Shown here in pieces: positions 24,933 to 33,799 of a DNA stretch of 64,000 bases. The notes below the pieces were generated by a model. That model searched no databases and was not told the origin of the DNA. It saw nothing but the letters and a program-made list of their open reading frames with translations. The DNA lies in NCBI RefSeq assembly GCF_023155275.1, contig NZ_JALMUV010000038.1:1-64000 (forward strand), in the 5' to 3' direction. The number at the start of each line of letters is the position of its first letter. Positions within the stretch are counted from its first letter, which is position 1. The stretch is from Streptomyces rhizoryzae (GTDB taxonomy: Bacteria > Actinomycetota > Actinomycetes > Streptomycetales > Streptomycetaceae). The position numbers and the translations under genes were made by a program.

Positions 24933-27242
24933 TCAGGGAGCGGAGAGCGCGTGGGTCGTCACCGTCCGGCCGGCGATCAGGCTTGCCAGGAGCAGGCAGA
25001 GGACCGCCCACCACGGAGGGCCGTTGAGGGTGTCGTACACCGCCGTGCCGAGCCCTTGCCCCAGGAGCTGCGATGCGATGAGGGCGCCCGACGCCGCGCC
25101 GGAGTGCTGCGGTGCGACGGCGGCGGACGCGGTGGCGAAGAGCGGCGTGAAGAGCAGGCCCATGCCCAGGCCCGCGAGGATGGTGCCGGGCAGCAGGATC
25201 CCGTACGTGCCCCCGACCGCGATGGCGACGATGCTCAGGGCCAGCCCGAGGGGGGTGACCAGCAGGCCCGCCACCAGGAGCCGGCGGGGCGGCACGGCAC
25301 GCCGCAACAGGCGGGGGCAGATCTGGCCGGCACCGATGGCGATCGCGGCGACCATGGGGAGCATCTGGAGAGCCGCCTGTCCTGGGGAGTGGCGGAAGCC
25401 GTGACCCGCCAGGCGGACCAGGGGCGGTATCAGGCACAGGATGCCGACGCCGGCCAGACCCATGGTCAGGAAGCCGCCCAGGCGGCTGCGGTCCTTCAGG
25501 ACGTACGACGCGAGGAGTGGGCTCGACGTTGTGCCCTGCCACAGCAGAAAGGTCAGGAGCAGGACGAGGCCCCCGCAGAGCGAGGCGATCACCTGGGGGT
25601 TCTCCCAGCCGGCCGACGGGGCCCGGGTGAGTCCGTAGGAGAGGGCGGCGAACCCGAGGGAGCTGAGCAGGACACCGGGCAGGTCGAAGCGGACACCGGT
25701 GCGGTCCGGGCGGTCGTGCGGCAGGAGGCGGACGCTGGCCAGGGCGATCAGGGCGAGGACCGTGCCGATGCCCAGGGCCGGGCCCGGAGCCAGGAACCCT
25801 GCCGTGAGCTGCCCGAGCAGCGGACCACCGGCGCTGACGGCCGCGTAGCTCCCGAACGCCCTGATCCGTTCCTTCGGTTCCGTGAAGACCGTGGTCACCA
25901 GGGCCAGCGCCGCCGCCGTCACCAAGCCGCCGAAGCCGCCCTGTAGGACGCGCACCAGGATCAGCAGCGGCACGGAGAAGGCGCCGGCCACGCCGCCGAG
26001 CAGACCGGACGCCGCGAACCCCGCCAGGCCGATGGCCAGCGTCCGTCTGCGCCCCGCGAGGTCCGCGAGATGACCGCCGGACAACAGCAGGGCACCGAAG
26101 GCGACCGTGAAGGCATAGATCGCCGGGTTCCGGCCGTCGGAACCGGACCGGCTTCCGAGCGTCGCTCCGAGCAGCACCGTCAGCTGCGCCAGTGCTATCA
26201 CGGCCAGCCTCCGCCGGCGGCGGGGCGAGGGGGCGGGGGCCTGGGCCGCGGCCGGGACCGTCGGGGTGTAGGCGGGTGGGGCGGAGGGCGCCGCCGGGGC
26301 GGTCTGCGTCACGGGCGGGGCGGCGGGCGCTTCGGCCCGCGCCACGGGCACGTAGTCCAGCAACTGCCCGGCGTGGCGCCCCAGTTGGGCCAGCACCTCG
26401 CCGGGCAGCCATACGCCGCCGTCGTCCCCGCCGGTGCGGGCGGAGATCTCCGCCGGGGTGGGCCGCCGGGCCGGATCCTTGGCCAGGCAGGCGCGTACGA
26501 GCCCGAGGAGAGGCTCCGGCACGCCGGTCAGGTCGGGTTCGTCCTCGGCGATCCGGAAGAGGTGGGCGTTGAGGCCGGTGTCGGTGGCCCCGAACAGGAG
26601 GCGTCCGGTGGCGGCATACACCAGGACGGCGCCGAGGCAGAAGACGTCGCTGGCGGGGGTGAGTTCCAGGCCCCGGACCTGCTCGGGGGACATGAAACCG
26701 GGCGAGCCGATCAGCATGCCGGTGCGGGTGTGCAGGCTGTCGCCGGTCAGGCTGTCCATCGCGCGGGCGATGCCGAAGTCGATGACCCGCGGCCCGTCCA
26801 CCGTCACCAGGACGTTGGACGGCTTGAGGTCGCGGTGGATCAGGCCCGCCTCGTGCACGGCCCGCAGCGCGAGGGCCAGGCGGTTGGCGAGGACGCGGAC
26901 CGAGTGCTCGGGCAGTGGGCCGAAGTCCTCGGCGACGACTGCCGCCAGGTCCGGTCCGGGCACGTACTGGGTGGCGACCCAAGGCACCGCGGCCTCGGTG
27001 TCGGCGTCGAGGACGTCCGCCGTCCAGGTCCCGCCCACGCGCCGGGCCGCCGCCACCTCGCGGGCGAAGCGCCTGCGGAACTCCGCCTGTGCGGCGTACT
27101 CGGCCTGGACCACTTTGACCGCGACCGTGCGGCCGACCTCGGAGCGGCCGAGGTAGACCAGGCCCATGCCGCCGGCGCCCAGGCGGGCGATGAGGCGGTA
27201 GGGGCCTATGCGCGTGGGGTCTTCGGCGGTGAGCTGGTCCAC
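24933..27242 (-). CDS. Ser/Thr protein kinase fused to an MFS-type membrane domain
   Basis: 769 residues in one uninterrupted frame. Residues about 14-275 are a complete PknB-like kinase: glycine loop LGAGGMG, Lys43 in VAVKV, catalytic HRDLKPSN (Asp138), DFG (Asp155), activation segment IGSPGFMSPEQ. A Pro/Ala linker spans 300-340, then a basic RRRRR. From 345 to the end lies an MFS region with about a dozen helices and the DHA2-like motif GGHLADLAGRRR (389-400). The loop between helices 1 and 2 is short and lacks the usual motif D1. Normally these are separate families. The membrane part may be a transporter regulated in cis or a sensor for the kinase. Confidence 0.9.
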   Translation of the reverse strand: MDQLTAEDPTRIGPYRLIARLGAGGMGLVYLGRSEVGRTVAVKVVQAEYAAQAEFRRRFAREVAAARRVGGTWTADVLDADTEAAVPWVATQYVPGPDLAAVVAEDFGPLPEHSVRVLANRLALALRAVHEAGLIHRDLKPSNVLVTVDGPRVIDFGIARAMDSLTGDSLHTRTGMLIGSPGFMSPEQVRGLELTPASDVFCLGAVLVYAATGRLLFGATDTGLNAHLFRIAEDEPDLTGVPEPLLGLVRACLAKDPARRPTPAEISARTGGDDGGVWLPGEVLAQLGRHAGQLLDYVPVARAEAPAAPPVTQTAPAAPSAPPAYTPTVPAAAQAPAPSPRRRRRLAVIALAQLTVLLGATLGSRSGSDGRNPAIYAFTVAFGALLLSGGHLADLAGRRRTLAIGLAGFAASGLLGGVAGAFSVPLLILVRVLQGGFGGLVTAAALALVTTVFTEPKERIRAFGSYAAVSAGGPLLGQLTAGFLAPGPALGIGTVLALIALASVRLLPHDRPDRTGVRFDLPGVLLSSLGFAALSYGLTRAPSAGWENPQVIASLCGGLVLLLTFLLWQGTTSSPLLASYVLKDRSRLGGFLTMGLAGVGILCLIPPLVRLAGHGFRHSPGQAALQMLPMVAAIAIGAGQICPRLLRRAVPPRRLLVAGLLVTPLGLALSIVAIAVGGTYGILLPGTILAGLGMGLLFTPLFATASAAVAPQHSGAASGALIASQLLGQGLGTAVYDTLNGPPWWAVLCLLLASLIAGRTVTTHALSAP

Positions 27243-27509
27243 GCCGGAAATCTAGCCGAGGCCGTCGGCGCTGGTGGGGGAAACGGCAGAGATCGCCGAT
27301 GCGGTACGGCCGGCCACGTGGCGGGAGCGGCACAGTCCGGCGCCGTCATCGAGGAGGAGTGTCGTCGAGGGGGAGCGCAGCGCCACCGCTTCCGTCCCCG
27401 TCCCCCACCGGCCGAGCGCGGCCGCACCGCCGTCCGGGGCGGCGAAGCCGCCCGACGCCGCCCGCCTTCCGGCAGGCGCTGCCGGGGCCCGCTGCACTCC
27501 GAACAGCGG

Positions 27510-27539
27510 TGAGGGCCCGGTGGATTCACCGGGCCCTCA
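27510..27539. terminator. Intrinsic-type terminator hairpin
   Basis: TGAGGGCCCGGTG-GATT-CACCGGGCCCTCA: perfect 13-base-pair stem, four-base loop, immediately beyond the 3' end of the minus-strand tRNA gene. It is the probable terminator of the tRNA transcript. Confidence 0.8.
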
Positions 27540-27547
27540 CCTGTGAG

Positions 27548-27621
27548 TAGCGGGGACAGGATTTGAACCTGCGACCTCTGGGTTATGAGCCCAGCGAGCT
27601 ACCGAGCTGCTCCACCCCGCG
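27548..27621 (-). tRNA. tRNA-fMet (CAU anticodon), initiator type
   Basis: 74 nucleotides folding as a cloverleaf. The acceptor is CGCGGGG/CCCCGC, the D-arm contains GAGCAGCTCGGTAGCTC, the anticodon stem-loop is CTGGGCTCATAACCCAG and the T-arm has GGTTCAAATCC. Initiator features are the unpaired first acceptor position (C1 opposite U72) and three consecutive G:C pairs in the anticodon stem. The CCA end is not encoded. A perfect hairpin follows at the 3' side. The gene is unusually placed among accessory genes, but no integrase or att duplication is visible. Confidence 0.93.
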
Positions 27622-27724
27622 TCGACACGGTGAACTCTACGGCACCGGGGCGGAACAAGCGAATCGCTGCCGGCGCCACGGATCGTGCGGACCCGCGACC
27701 CGCACGCCCGCCGGCAGGGATCCG

Positions 27725-28681
27725 CTACCCCGCTCCCTCCCGCCGAGCCACCGTCACCAGTTCGGCCGCCGGCCCCACCAGGCGCCGCCCCGTCGGCCAG
27801 ACCGCGCGCAGATCGCGTGTGAGGTCGACGCCCGCCACCTCGACACCGGTCAGCCGCCCCTCGGCGATGTCCCCGCGCACGGCCAGTTCGCTCAGGACGG
27901 ACGGCCCGGTGCCGGCGATCACCGCACCGCGCACGGCGGCCGTCGAACCCAGTTCGACCAGGGGCCGGACCCGTTCGCAGCCGGCCAGGTACAAGGCGCG
28001 GTCCAGGGTCTGCCGCGTACCGGAACCGCTCTCCCGCAGCACCAGTGGCGTACGGGACAGCTCCCGCGCGGACAGCGGCTCGCGGCGCCGCGCCCACGGA
28101 TGACCGGGGTCGACCACGACGACGAGCCGGTCCTCGGCCACCTGGCGCGTCGCCATCACGCGCGAGAGGCGCGGCCCTTCGATGAACCCGATGTCGGCCT
28201 CGCCCGATTCGACCAGTTCGGGGACGTGCTCGCTGTTGGTCACCTGCAACCCGATGTAGAGATCCGGCCGGCGCCCGCGCAGCTCGCTGATCCAGGCCGG
28301 CAGCAGGTACTCCGCGATGGTCAGGCTCGCCGCGACCCGGAGTTCGGCCTCCCGCCGGTCGCGCAGTTTGCCGGCGCCGACCAGCAAGTCGTCCAGTTCG
28401 TCCAGAACGCGTCGGGCGTGCCCCGTGACGACCTGCCCGGCCAGCGTCAGCCGGGAACCGCGTCGGGTCCGGTCGACCAGCACCAGTCCCAGCCCGCGTT
28501 CCAGCGTCGACAGCCGGCGGCTGGCCGAGGGTTGGGAGATCCGCAGCCGCTCGGCGGCACGGCCCAGACTCCCCAGATCGGCCACGAGGACGAGCAGGCG
28601 CAACGACTCCAGGTCAGGCGTGCGCAGGGGCAGGGGCAGGGCGAGGGACTGGGGGACGGCTTGCCGGGGTGCGTCGGTCAC
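27725..28681 (-). CDS. LysR-family regulator, CysB/YeiE-like
   Basis: 318 residues if GTG at 28681 is used. The longer reading from 28705 would place codons over a perfect palindrome, so the shorter start is preferred. The winged helix is LRLLVLVADLGSLGRAAERLRISQPSASRRLSTLERGLG (about residues 25-65). The effector domain includes LRVAASLTIAEYLLPAWI and LVVVVDPGHPWA. It is divergent from a YeiH-family transporter; in enterobacteria and other taxa the equivalent pair is yeiE-yeiH, so control of that transporter is likely. Confidence 0.88.
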   Translation of the reverse strand: MTDAPRQAVPQSLALPLPLRTPDLESLRLLVLVADLGSLGRAAERLRISQPSASRRLSTLERGLGLVLVDRTRRGSRLTLAGQVVTGHARRVLDELDDLLVGAGKLRDRREAELRVAASLTIAEYLLPAWISELRGRRPDLYIGLQVTNSEHVPELVESGEADIGFIEGPRLSRVMATRQVAEDRLVVVVDPGHPWARRREPLSARELSRTPLVLRESGSGTRQTLDRALYLAGCERVRPLVELGSTAAVRGAVIAGTGPSVLSELAVRGDIAEGRLTGVEVAGVDLTRDLRAVWPTGRRLVGPAAELVTVARREGAG

Positions 28682-28688
28682 AGCGTGA

Positions 28689-28709
28689 GCGTATGAGACA
28701 GTCATACGC
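28689..28709. promoter_or_regulatory. Candidate LysR operator (GCGTATGA-N5-TCATACGC)
   Basis: Perfect eight-base inverted arms around GACAG, between the LysR and YeiH starts. The A-N11-T symmetry of its core fits a LysR-type recognition site. The location suggests simultaneous autoregulation and control of the transporter gene. Confidence 0.6.
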
Positions 28710-28776
28710 CTGCGCTATGAGCTCCTGCTCGTTCAGGGGCTACAGGGCGGGCGCGGGGCCGCCCAGAGTGGTGATC

Positions 28777-29871
28777 ATGAAGAACGCCGGACTCCCGCGG
28801 TCAACGACCGACCGACCGCCCCGCCCTGCCGCTCCCCCGAAGCCCCGCGCCGCGCTCGCCGCCCGCCTGCCCGGGCTTGCCCTCGCCGTCGCGGTGGCCC
28901 TCGTCGCGACCCTGCTGGGCCGGCTGGTCCCCGTCGTCGGCGGGCCGGTCAGCGGCATCGTGCTCGGGGTGCTGGTGGCGGTCCTGGTACGGCCCGGCGA
29001 CCGGATGCGGCCCGGCATCTCCTTCGCCGGGCGCGGAGTGCTCCAGGCCGCGGTGGTGGTCCTGGGCGCCCAACTGTCGCTGGGGCAGGTGCTGCGGGTC
29101 GGTGTCGGTTCGCTGCCGGTGATGCTCGTCACGCTCGCGGTGTGCCTGGCGGCGGCCTACGGTCTCGGGCGCCGTCTGGGGGTGGTCCGCGACTTGCGCA
29201 CCCTGATCGGGGTGGGCACCGGTATCTGCGGGGCCTCCGCGATCGCCGCGGTCACGCCGGTCATCGGCGCGGCCGAGGCGGAGGTGGCCTACGCCGTCTC
29301 CACCATCTTCGTCTTCAACATCGCCGCGGTGCTGACCTTCCCGGCCCTCGGCCATCTGCTGGGCCTGAGCCAGCACGCCTTCGGCCTGTTCGCCGGCACC
29401 GCGGTCAACGACATGTCGTCGGTCGTCGCGGCAGCCACCACCTACGGCGGCCCGGCGGCCGACTACGCGGTGGTGGTCAAGCTCGCCCGAACGCTGCTGA
29501 TCATCCCCATCTGCCTGGGCCTGGCTGCCCTCGCCCGCCGCCGGGCCCGGCGCGCTGACGCCGGCCCGGCAGGTGCGGAACGGGGGCTTCCCGGCCCGGT
29601 GCGCGTCGGTCGGCTGGTGCCGTGGTTCCTCGCCGGCTTCCTCGTCCTGGCGGCCGCGAACACCGCGGGTCTCATCCCCTCCGCCGCCCACGGCCCGCTC
29701 AGCACGCTCGCGGTCTTCCTGATCACCGTGGCCCTGTCCGCGATCGGCCTGTCCACCCAGCCCGCCACACTGCGGCAAGCCGGCTCCGCGCCCCTGCTGC
29801 TCGGGGGCTGCCTGTGGCTGGTGGTGACCGCCACCAGCTTGGCCGTCCAGTTCCTGGCCGGGCACCTGTAG
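28777..29871 (+). CDS. YeiH-family (UPF0324) putative sulfate/anion exporter
   Basis: 364 residues; ATG at 28777, with GTG at 28771 an alternative. About ten membrane helices are present, with the conserved family blocks GPVSGIVLGVLVAVLVRPG, LGAQLSLGQVLRVGVG, IGVGTGICGASAIAAVTPVIGA, FGLFAGTAVNDMSSVVAAA and the C-terminal VALSAIGLSTQPATLRQAG. Members are associated with sulfonate or sulfite metabolism and LysR control. No sulfur genes adjoin here, so the substrate remains open. Confidence 0.88.
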   Translation: MKNAGLPRSTTDRPPRPAAPPKPRAALAARLPGLALAVAVALVATLLGRLVPVVGGPVSGIVLGVLVAVLVRPGDRMRPGISFAGRGVLQAAVVVLGAQLSLGQVLRVGVGSLPVMLVTLAVCLAAAYGLGRRLGVVRDLRTLIGVGTGICGASAIAAVTPVIGAAEAEVAYAVSTIFVFNIAAVLTFPALGHLLGLSQHAFGLFAGTAVNDMSSVVAAATTYGGPAADYAVVVKLARTLLIIPICLGLAALARRRARRADAGPAGAERGLPGPVRVGRLVPWFLAGFLVLAAANTAGLIPSAAHGPLSTLAVFLITVALSAIGLSTQPATLRQAGSAPLLLGGCLWLVVTATSLAVQFLAGHL

Positions 29872-29909
29872 ACCACGGGTGGCGAACCGGCGGACGGCAC
29901 CGACCGTGT

Positions 29910-30425
29910 TCAGAGGTAGCGGGCCCGGTTGATCGGGATGTCCTGCTCCTGGCAACCTCGCTCGTAGTGGTCGATGAGCCGGAAGACGTCGACCACCGCG
30001 GTCACCCTGCTCTGTGCGTCGAGGAACTCCACCGGCCCGTTGAGCCAGAACACGGTCTTCATGCCCTCGTCGGAGTACAGGGTGTGGGTGCGGCCGGGGC
30101 TTTCCCGGATGAAGTCGCCTGGGCGGCCGACCCAGTCGTACTCCCGATAGCGCCAGCTGCCCTCCAGCACATAGCCCGACACCGGGCCGCGGTGCCGGTG
30201 TCGGCCCAGCGATCCGCCGGATTGCACCCACAGGACGTTCGCGGCGGAGTTGCTGCGGATGTCGAACGTCAGATGCTTGATCATCACCTGCGGGGCGAAC
30301 GGAAGCCATGGTGAGGCCGCGTCAGCGATATGCCCTTCGGGCAGCGCGTACCGGTCCCGACGCCGGTCGATCCTCGCTTCGGTCGCGGCCAGGTCGTCCG
30401 CGCCCGGGGTCGAGTCCACGCTCAT
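29910..30425 (-). CDS. Cupin-domain protein, 2,4'-dihydroxyacetophenone dioxygenase-like
   Basis: 171 residues from an ATG preceded by AGGAGGG. A single cupin barrel covers roughly residues 45-135: WVQSGGSLGRHRHRGPVSGYVLEGSWRYREYDWVGRPGDFIRESPGRTHTLYSDEG, in which RHRH, the following Glu and the later His would bind the metal. This ChrR-like cupin layout is that of 2,4'-dihydroxyacetophenone dioxygenase homologues; the true substrate is unknown. It lies between the YeiH gene (convergent) and a LysE gene on the same strand. Confidence 0.75.
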   Translation of the reverse strand: MSVDSTPGADDLAATEARIDRRRDRYALPEGHIADAASPWLPFAPQVMIKHLTFDIRSNSAANVLWVQSGGSLGRHRHRGPVSGYVLEGSWRYREYDWVGRPGDFIRESPGRTHTLYSDEGMKTVFWLNGPVEFLDAQSRVTAVVDVFRLIDHYERGCQEQDIPINRARYL

Positions 30426-30581
30426 GTCCGGTGTCCCTCCTGCTGGTGCTGGGGCTGTTGCTGCTCCGGCCTGTTGCCGCTGGGGCCCGTCGGTGCCGGG
30501 GCGGGCGCGCACCCGGACCATGTTCGGCGCCTGCGGTCCGGCGCGACAGGGGCTTCCCGGACGATTGGTCACCGACACCCC

Positions 30582-31199
30582 TCAGCCGGCCGCGCTCGCC
30601 ACCGCGAGGCCGAAGCCGATCAGCACCACGCCCGTGGTCCGCCCGAGCGCGCGGCGGGTTCGCGGCCTTTCGAGGACGCCGCGGGCCTTGGACAGCAGGA
30701 ACACGTAGCTGCCGAGCCAGGCAAAGGTGAGGGCGGTGTGGAGGAGGATCAAGGAGGCCATCGCCCGGCCGGGCGCCAGCCCCGGCGGAGCCAGCATGGG
30801 GAGCAGGCCCGTGTAGAAGACGGCGATCTTCGGGTTGAGGAGGTTGCTGACCAGACCCGTCCGCCACGGGCTCCCCGCGGCGGGGCCGGTTGGTGCCGGG
30901 ACGGCGGGGGCGGCGCGGCGGTGGTGCCACAGTGCCTGCGCGCCGAGGAACACCAGGTAGCCGGCGCCGAGGAACCTGACGGTCAGGTAGGCCGCGGGCC
31001 AGGCGGCGAGCATGGCCGTCAGGCCCGCGACGGTCAGCGCGCCCCAGAGCAGCAGCCCCGTCGCGATCCCGCCCACGGTGCGCAGCGCGTCCCGGGGGCC
31101 GGCCACGAGCGCCCGCCGGGTCACCACTGCCATGTCCGGGCCGGGCACGATGGTCAGCAGCGCAAGGACACCGGTCGCGGCCAGGAAGTGGGTCAGCAC
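30582..31199 (-). CDS. LysE/RhtB-family amino acid exporter
   Basis: 205 residues from GTG at 31199. Six membrane segments carry the family fingerprint: VLALLTIVPGPDMAVVTRRAL, the loop GIATGLLLWGALTVAGLTA, FLGAGYLVFLGAQAL, GLVSNLLNPKIAVFYTGLLP and FAWLGSYVFLLSKARG. LysE proteins export amino acids or analogues. The upstream gene encodes a PLP-dependent amino acid lyase, so the pair may together relieve accumulation of an amino acid such as diaminopropionate. Confidence 0.88.
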   Translation of the reverse strand: MLTHFLAATGVLALLTIVPGPDMAVVTRRALVAGPRDALRTVGGIATGLLLWGALTVAGLTAMLAAWPAAYLTVRFLGAGYLVFLGAQALWHHRRAAPAVPAPTGPAAGSPWRTGLVSNLLNPKIAVFYTGLLPMLAPPGLAPGRAMASLILLHTALTFAWLGSYVFLLSKARGVLERPRTRRALGRTTGVVLIGFGLAVASAAG

Positions 31200-31411
31200 G
31201 CCGACGGCCCCCTTCCGATCGCGTGGTTCAGGCCGGTCGGGGGTGGGGTCATGGAAAGTCGGTGGTTCAACGAACGGTCCTCGGTGGGGCGGTGGCACGG
31301 CGACGCAGCGCGTGAGGGGTGGTCGGGCACGGGGGCGGAAGGGGGCTCAGTGCGGGAGCGATCGGTCACGGAGCAGGAGAAGTTCTCCGTCACGAGTGGC
31401 CGAGTGGCCGG

Positions 31412-32521
31412 TCAGGGACTGGGATTGGCGGCGGTGCCCTCCGTGCTCAGGAGGACGACCACCGAGGACGGTCCGAGGCCCAGTGTCGTGCGGCGTTCCC
31501 CGGCGCCCGGTGCGGTGAGTACCGCCCGCAGTCCGGCGAGCGCCGCCGCTCCGCAGGGGCCCGAGGAGACACCGGCTGCGGCGAGGTCCGCGGCGGCGCG
31601 GGCGCTGTCGGCGTCCGCGATGGCGACGGCGGCGTCGAGTCCGGCGCGCAGGGCGGGCCAGGCGATGCTGGACGGAGTGCCGCAGTTCATTCCGGCCATG
31701 GCGGTGGTGCCCGTCGCCACGGTGACGGGTTCGCCGAGGATGAGGCTGTGCAGGACGCAGGCCGCGGCCTCCGGCTCCACGGCCAGCAGCGCCGGGGCGC
31801 GTCCGGCGGGCCGGCTGCGGTAGTGGGTGACCACCGCCTGGGCCAACGACCCCACCCCGACCGGCATGGCGACGAGGTCGGGACCCTCGGCGGCCCCCAC
31901 GGCCGCCAACTGCTCGTCGATCTCCGCGCAGAGGGTGGAGTACCCCTCCACGATCCACCCCGGCACCCGCTCGTAACCTGCCCACGCGACGTCCTGGACC
32001 AGGACCGCGTCCGGGCGGGCGGCCGCCTCGGCCGCCCGGCGCACCGCCTCGTCGTAGGAGCCCGGGACCTCGGTGACCCTGGCCTGTTCGGCGGCGATGG
32101 CCGCCACGGCCTGGGGATGCACGCCCTGGGCGACGAAGATGTGGGCGCGCTGCCCGAGGCGCCGTGCCGTGCGGGCGACCGCGCGGCCGTGGTTGCCGTC
32201 GGTGGCGGTGACCAGGGTGAGCGGGCCGGGATCCGCGCCGTTCGCGGCCCGCTCGGCGAGGAGGCGGTGGACCGCCCAGGACGCGCCCAGCGCCTTGAAC
32301 GCGGGCAGCCCCAGGCGGCACGACTCGTCCTTGACGAAGACCCGCCCGACCCCCAACTGCGAGGCCAGCGAGGGAAGTCCGGTCAGCGGCGTGGGCGCGT
32401 AGTCGGGCAGCGAGGCATGGAACGCGCGCGCCGCGGGGGGCGCGGGCTCACACCGCCAGGCCCGGGCACCGGGGCGCACGTACCACGGCAGCCTGCGGGA
32501 GGAGGAAAGCTCGTCGGACAT
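31412..32521 (-). CDS. PLP-dependent fold-type II lyase, diaminopropionate ammonia-lyase-like
   Basis: 369 residues. PLP-binding Lys lies in LGLPAFKALGASWA (about residue 75). Other blocks are TATDGNHGRAVARTARRLG, VQDVAWAGYERVPGWIVEGYSTL, MPVGVGSLAQAVVTHY (phosphate cradle) and AGMNCGTPSSIAWPAL. The DVAWAGYE and GLNCGTPS-type blocks separate diaminopropionate ammonia-lyases from threonine dehydratases. It would convert 2,3-diaminopropionate to pyruvate and ammonia. It is divergent from a LysR gene across a symmetric operator candidate. Confidence 0.82.
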   Translation of the reverse strand: MSDELSSSRRLPWYVRPGARAWRCEPAPPAARAFHASLPDYAPTPLTGLPSLASQLGVGRVFVKDESCRLGLPAFKALGASWAVHRLLAERAANGADPGPLTLVTATDGNHGRAVARTARRLGQRAHIFVAQGVHPQAVAAIAAEQARVTEVPGSYDEAVRRAAEAAARPDAVLVQDVAWAGYERVPGWIVEGYSTLCAEIDEQLAAVGAAEGPDLVAMPVGVGSLAQAVVTHYRSRPAGRAPALLAVEPEAAACVLHSLILGEPVTVATGTTAMAGMNCGTPSSIAWPALRAGLDAAVAIADADSARAAADLAAAGVSSGPCGAAALAGLRAVLTAPGAGERRTTLGLGPSSVVVLLSTEGTAANPSP

Positions 32522-32566
32522 ACGTCCAGCCTCCGACGGGACCCGGTCTTCGGTCCAGCGAATGTT

Positions 32567-32586
32567 TCCGACCTATACTCGTCGGA
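32567..32586. promoter_or_regulatory. Candidate LysR operator TCCGAC-N8-GTCGGA
   Basis: Six-base inverted arms around CTATACTC, about 45 bases from the lyase start and 87 from the LysR start. The dyad in a divergent LysR intergenic region is typical of the autoregulatory/activator site. Confidence 0.55.
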
Positions 32587-32672
32587 GAAACCGATGGTTT
32601 GGCGGGGACCGGTGAGGCGGGGAAACCGATGAGGCAGTCGGCGATCCCGGAGGGCGAGGAGCGCGGGCTGCC

Positions 32673-33593
32673 ATGTTCGATCTGCACCGTCTGCGCCTGC
32701 TCCGCGAACTCAAACACCGCGGCACCCTCGCGGCCGTCGCCGCCGCCCTCTCCTACGCCCCCTCCTCCGTTTCCCAGCAGCTCTCCCAGTTGGAAGCCGA
32801 GGTGGGCGTCCCGCTGCTGGAGCCGGTCGGGCGGCGGGTGCGGCTGACCGAGCAGGCCGAGATCCTCGTCAGCCACACCGAAGCGGTCCTCGAACGCCTG
32901 GAGCGTGCGGAGGCGGACATCGCAGCCTCCCTTACCGACCTGACCGGCACGCTGCGCATCGCCTCGTTCCAGACAGCCGCCCTGGCCCTCGTCCCGACCG
33001 CGCTCGGCCTGCTGCGCGACCGGCATCCGCACCTGCGCGTCCACGTCACGCACCGGGAACCGGAATTGGCGCTGCTCGCCCTCCAGGCCCGCGACTTCGA
33101 CCTGGTGCTCGCGGAGGAGTACCCCGGCAACCCCAATCCGCGGCCCGCCGAACTCGAACAGGAAGACCTGCTCGACGACCCCCTGCACCTCGCCCTGCCG
33201 GCGTCGGCCGGCACCTCGGACGCGGACGGGCCGACCGCGGCGCTGCGTTCCCTGGCGGACCATGCCTGGGTGATGGAGCCCGAGGGCACGGCCGCGCGCC
33301 ACTGGGCCATGACCCTGTGCCGCAACGCCGGTTTCGAACCCGACGTGCGGTTCGAGAGCACCGACGTCCTGCTGCACCAGCGCCTCGTCGAGCAGGACCA
33401 CGCCGCGGCCTTCCTCCCCGACCTCGTCTGGAGCGGACACCCGCCGACCGTCACGCTGCGGCAACTGCCCCGCGGCCGGCGCACGCGCCGCATCTTCACC
33501 GTCGTTCGCCAAGGCCGCAGCCGGCACCCCGCCGTGCTCGCCTGCCGCACCGCCCTCCGCCAGGCAGCCACCGGCCGCGCCGACCCCGCATAG
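32673..33593 (+). CDS. LysR-family regulator of the lyase/exporter genes
   Basis: 306 residues. The HTH is LRLLRELKHRGTLAAVAAALSYAPSSVSQQLSQLEAEVG, followed by the linker helix AEILVSHTEAVLERLERAEAD. The effector domain begins with LRIASFQTAALALVPTAL and includes DLVLAEEYPGNP. This subgroup (SSVSQQLSxLE, with FDLVLAEEYPG) is common in Streptomyces and often sits opposite amino acid catabolism genes. It is divergent from the PLP lyase, which it most likely controls. Confidence 0.9.
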   Translation: MFDLHRLRLLRELKHRGTLAAVAAALSYAPSSVSQQLSQLEAEVGVPLLEPVGRRVRLTEQAEILVSHTEAVLERLERAEADIAASLTDLTGTLRIASFQTAALALVPTALGLLRDRHPHLRVHVTHREPELALLALQARDFDLVLAEEYPGNPNPRPAELEQEDLLDDPLHLALPASAGTSDADGPTAALRSLADHAWVMEPEGTAARHWAMTLCRNAGFEPDVRFESTDVLLHQRLVEQDHAAAFLPDLVWSGHPPTVTLRQLPRGRRTRRIFTVVRQGRSRHPAVLACRTALRQAATGRADPA

Positions 33594-33799
33594 CCGAACG
33601 CCGTCCGGCGACCGGGGTCCGGCAAGACAGGGTGGGCGAGGCGCAGGAAGCGGGCCGCTCCGGGCGCGGGGGGGAGAACAGCGGGGCGGCCTCCTGGTGC
33701 GGGCACGGGCCGACTGGCCGGCAGTCAGCCAGCCAGTCAGCGCGCCCCGAATCGCCAGGAATTCCGCTCGCCGGCCGCGCGACCGGCGCAGGAATCGGC

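Noticed and set aside
27548..27621. tRNA as an integration site for a genomic island
   Set aside because: No integrase gene and no duplicated 3'-end segment of the tRNA was found in the window.
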